From NCBI GenBank assembly GCA_027030435.1, contig JALVEX010000064.1, positions 1 through 5,049 of the forward strand: a stretch of 5,049 nt of DNA. Direction: 5' to 3'. Of this stretch, positions 5,034-5,049 are shown in pieces. Under the pieces are notes generated by a model. That model had not been told where the DNA came from and searched no databases. It worked only from the letters and a program-made list of their open reading frames with translations. Origin of the DNA: Paracoccaceae bacterium (GTDB lineage Bacteria > Pseudomonadota > Alphaproteobacteria > Rhodobacterales > Rhodobacteraceae). The translations under genes and the position numbers were made by a program. The first letter of the stretch is position 1, and every line of letters starts with the position of its first letter.

Positions 5034-5049
5034 CGAAGGCGGCGATGGT
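5020..5049 (+). CDS. Probable 5' end of a divergently transcribed gene, product unknown
   Basis: Only ten codons are present (MPLFPEGGDG), so no family can be named. The start is supported by AAGGA at 5008-5012, seven bases before the ATG, and by the frame staying open to the window edge. The same frame is open back to another ATG at 4951, but that ATG has no ribosome-binding site and the 23 codons between have a weaker G/C third-position bias than the other genes here. A competing start is the ATG at 5045, behind GAAGG at 5035-5039, in another frame. The gene would be divergent from the sugar transferase across the control region, a usual place for a regulator or another locus gene; this is only inference. 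Confidence 0.35.
   Translation, partial: MPLFPEGGDG

Noticed and set aside
4882..5049. Minus-strand frame open from the right edge to a TAA at 4882-4884 (55 codons), possibly the tail of an upstream gene
   Set aside because: Third-position G/C preference fades along it, it runs into the AT-rich island, it shows no recognisable protein pattern, and it conflicts with the plus-strand start at 5020 that has a good RBS. The sequence to the right would settle it.
4951..5049. Longer version of the divergent gene starting at ATG 4951
   Set aside because: It has no Shine-Dalgarno, and the 23 extra codons have weaker G/C third-position bias. The ATG at 5020 has AAGGA at proper spacing.

Overview
The window looks like part of an exopolysaccharide or capsule assembly locus from a high-GC Gram-negative alphaproteobacterium, most probably a Rhodobacteraceae member. 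This rests on the strong G/C third-position bias in every gene, the presence of outer-membrane export components, and an ExoY-like sugar transferase whose motifs and RGTGY C-terminus resemble those I recall from that family. The genus cannot be fixed from sequence alone.

Four genes lie on the minus strand and read from right to left. First is a short, monotopic polyprenyl-phosphate sugar-1-phosphate transferase (3936-4643). It is followed by an 814-residue, inner-membrane-anchored tetratricopeptide-repeat protein (1338-3782). Next comes a short Wza/GumB-type polysaccharide export (OPX) protein with one Poly_export and one SLBB domain (623-1213). Last is a secreted, beta-strand-rich protein that is almost certainly an outer-membrane beta-barrel; it starts at 609 or 600 and runs off the left edge. 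The gaps are 153, 124 and about 13-22 bases, and each complete gene has a usable Shine-Dalgarno sequence.

Together they suggest a pathway. The transferase loads the first sugar phosphate onto undecaprenyl phosphate. The polymer is completed by genes outside the window. The TPR protein probably scaffolds the periplasmic machinery, and the OPX protein plus the barrel form the exit through the envelope. The OPX protein has no lipobox and no C-terminal membrane helix, so it cannot form a Wza-like pore by itself. That fits the composite OPX/beta-barrel translocon model.

The right end (about 4650-5019) is a non-coding, locally AT-rich control region. It holds three perfect 6-bp stem-loops in the presumed leader of the sugar transferase mRNA, one of them terminator-like with a T5 run. 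It also holds two tiny open frames, a 10-bp palindrome, an 11-bp direct repeat and a 10-bp-arm inverted repeat. The inverted repeat covers the ribosome-binding site and start codon of a probable divergent plus-strand gene beginning at 5020, of which only ten codons are present. No tRNA, rRNA, CRISPR array, insertion sequence or attachment site was seen.
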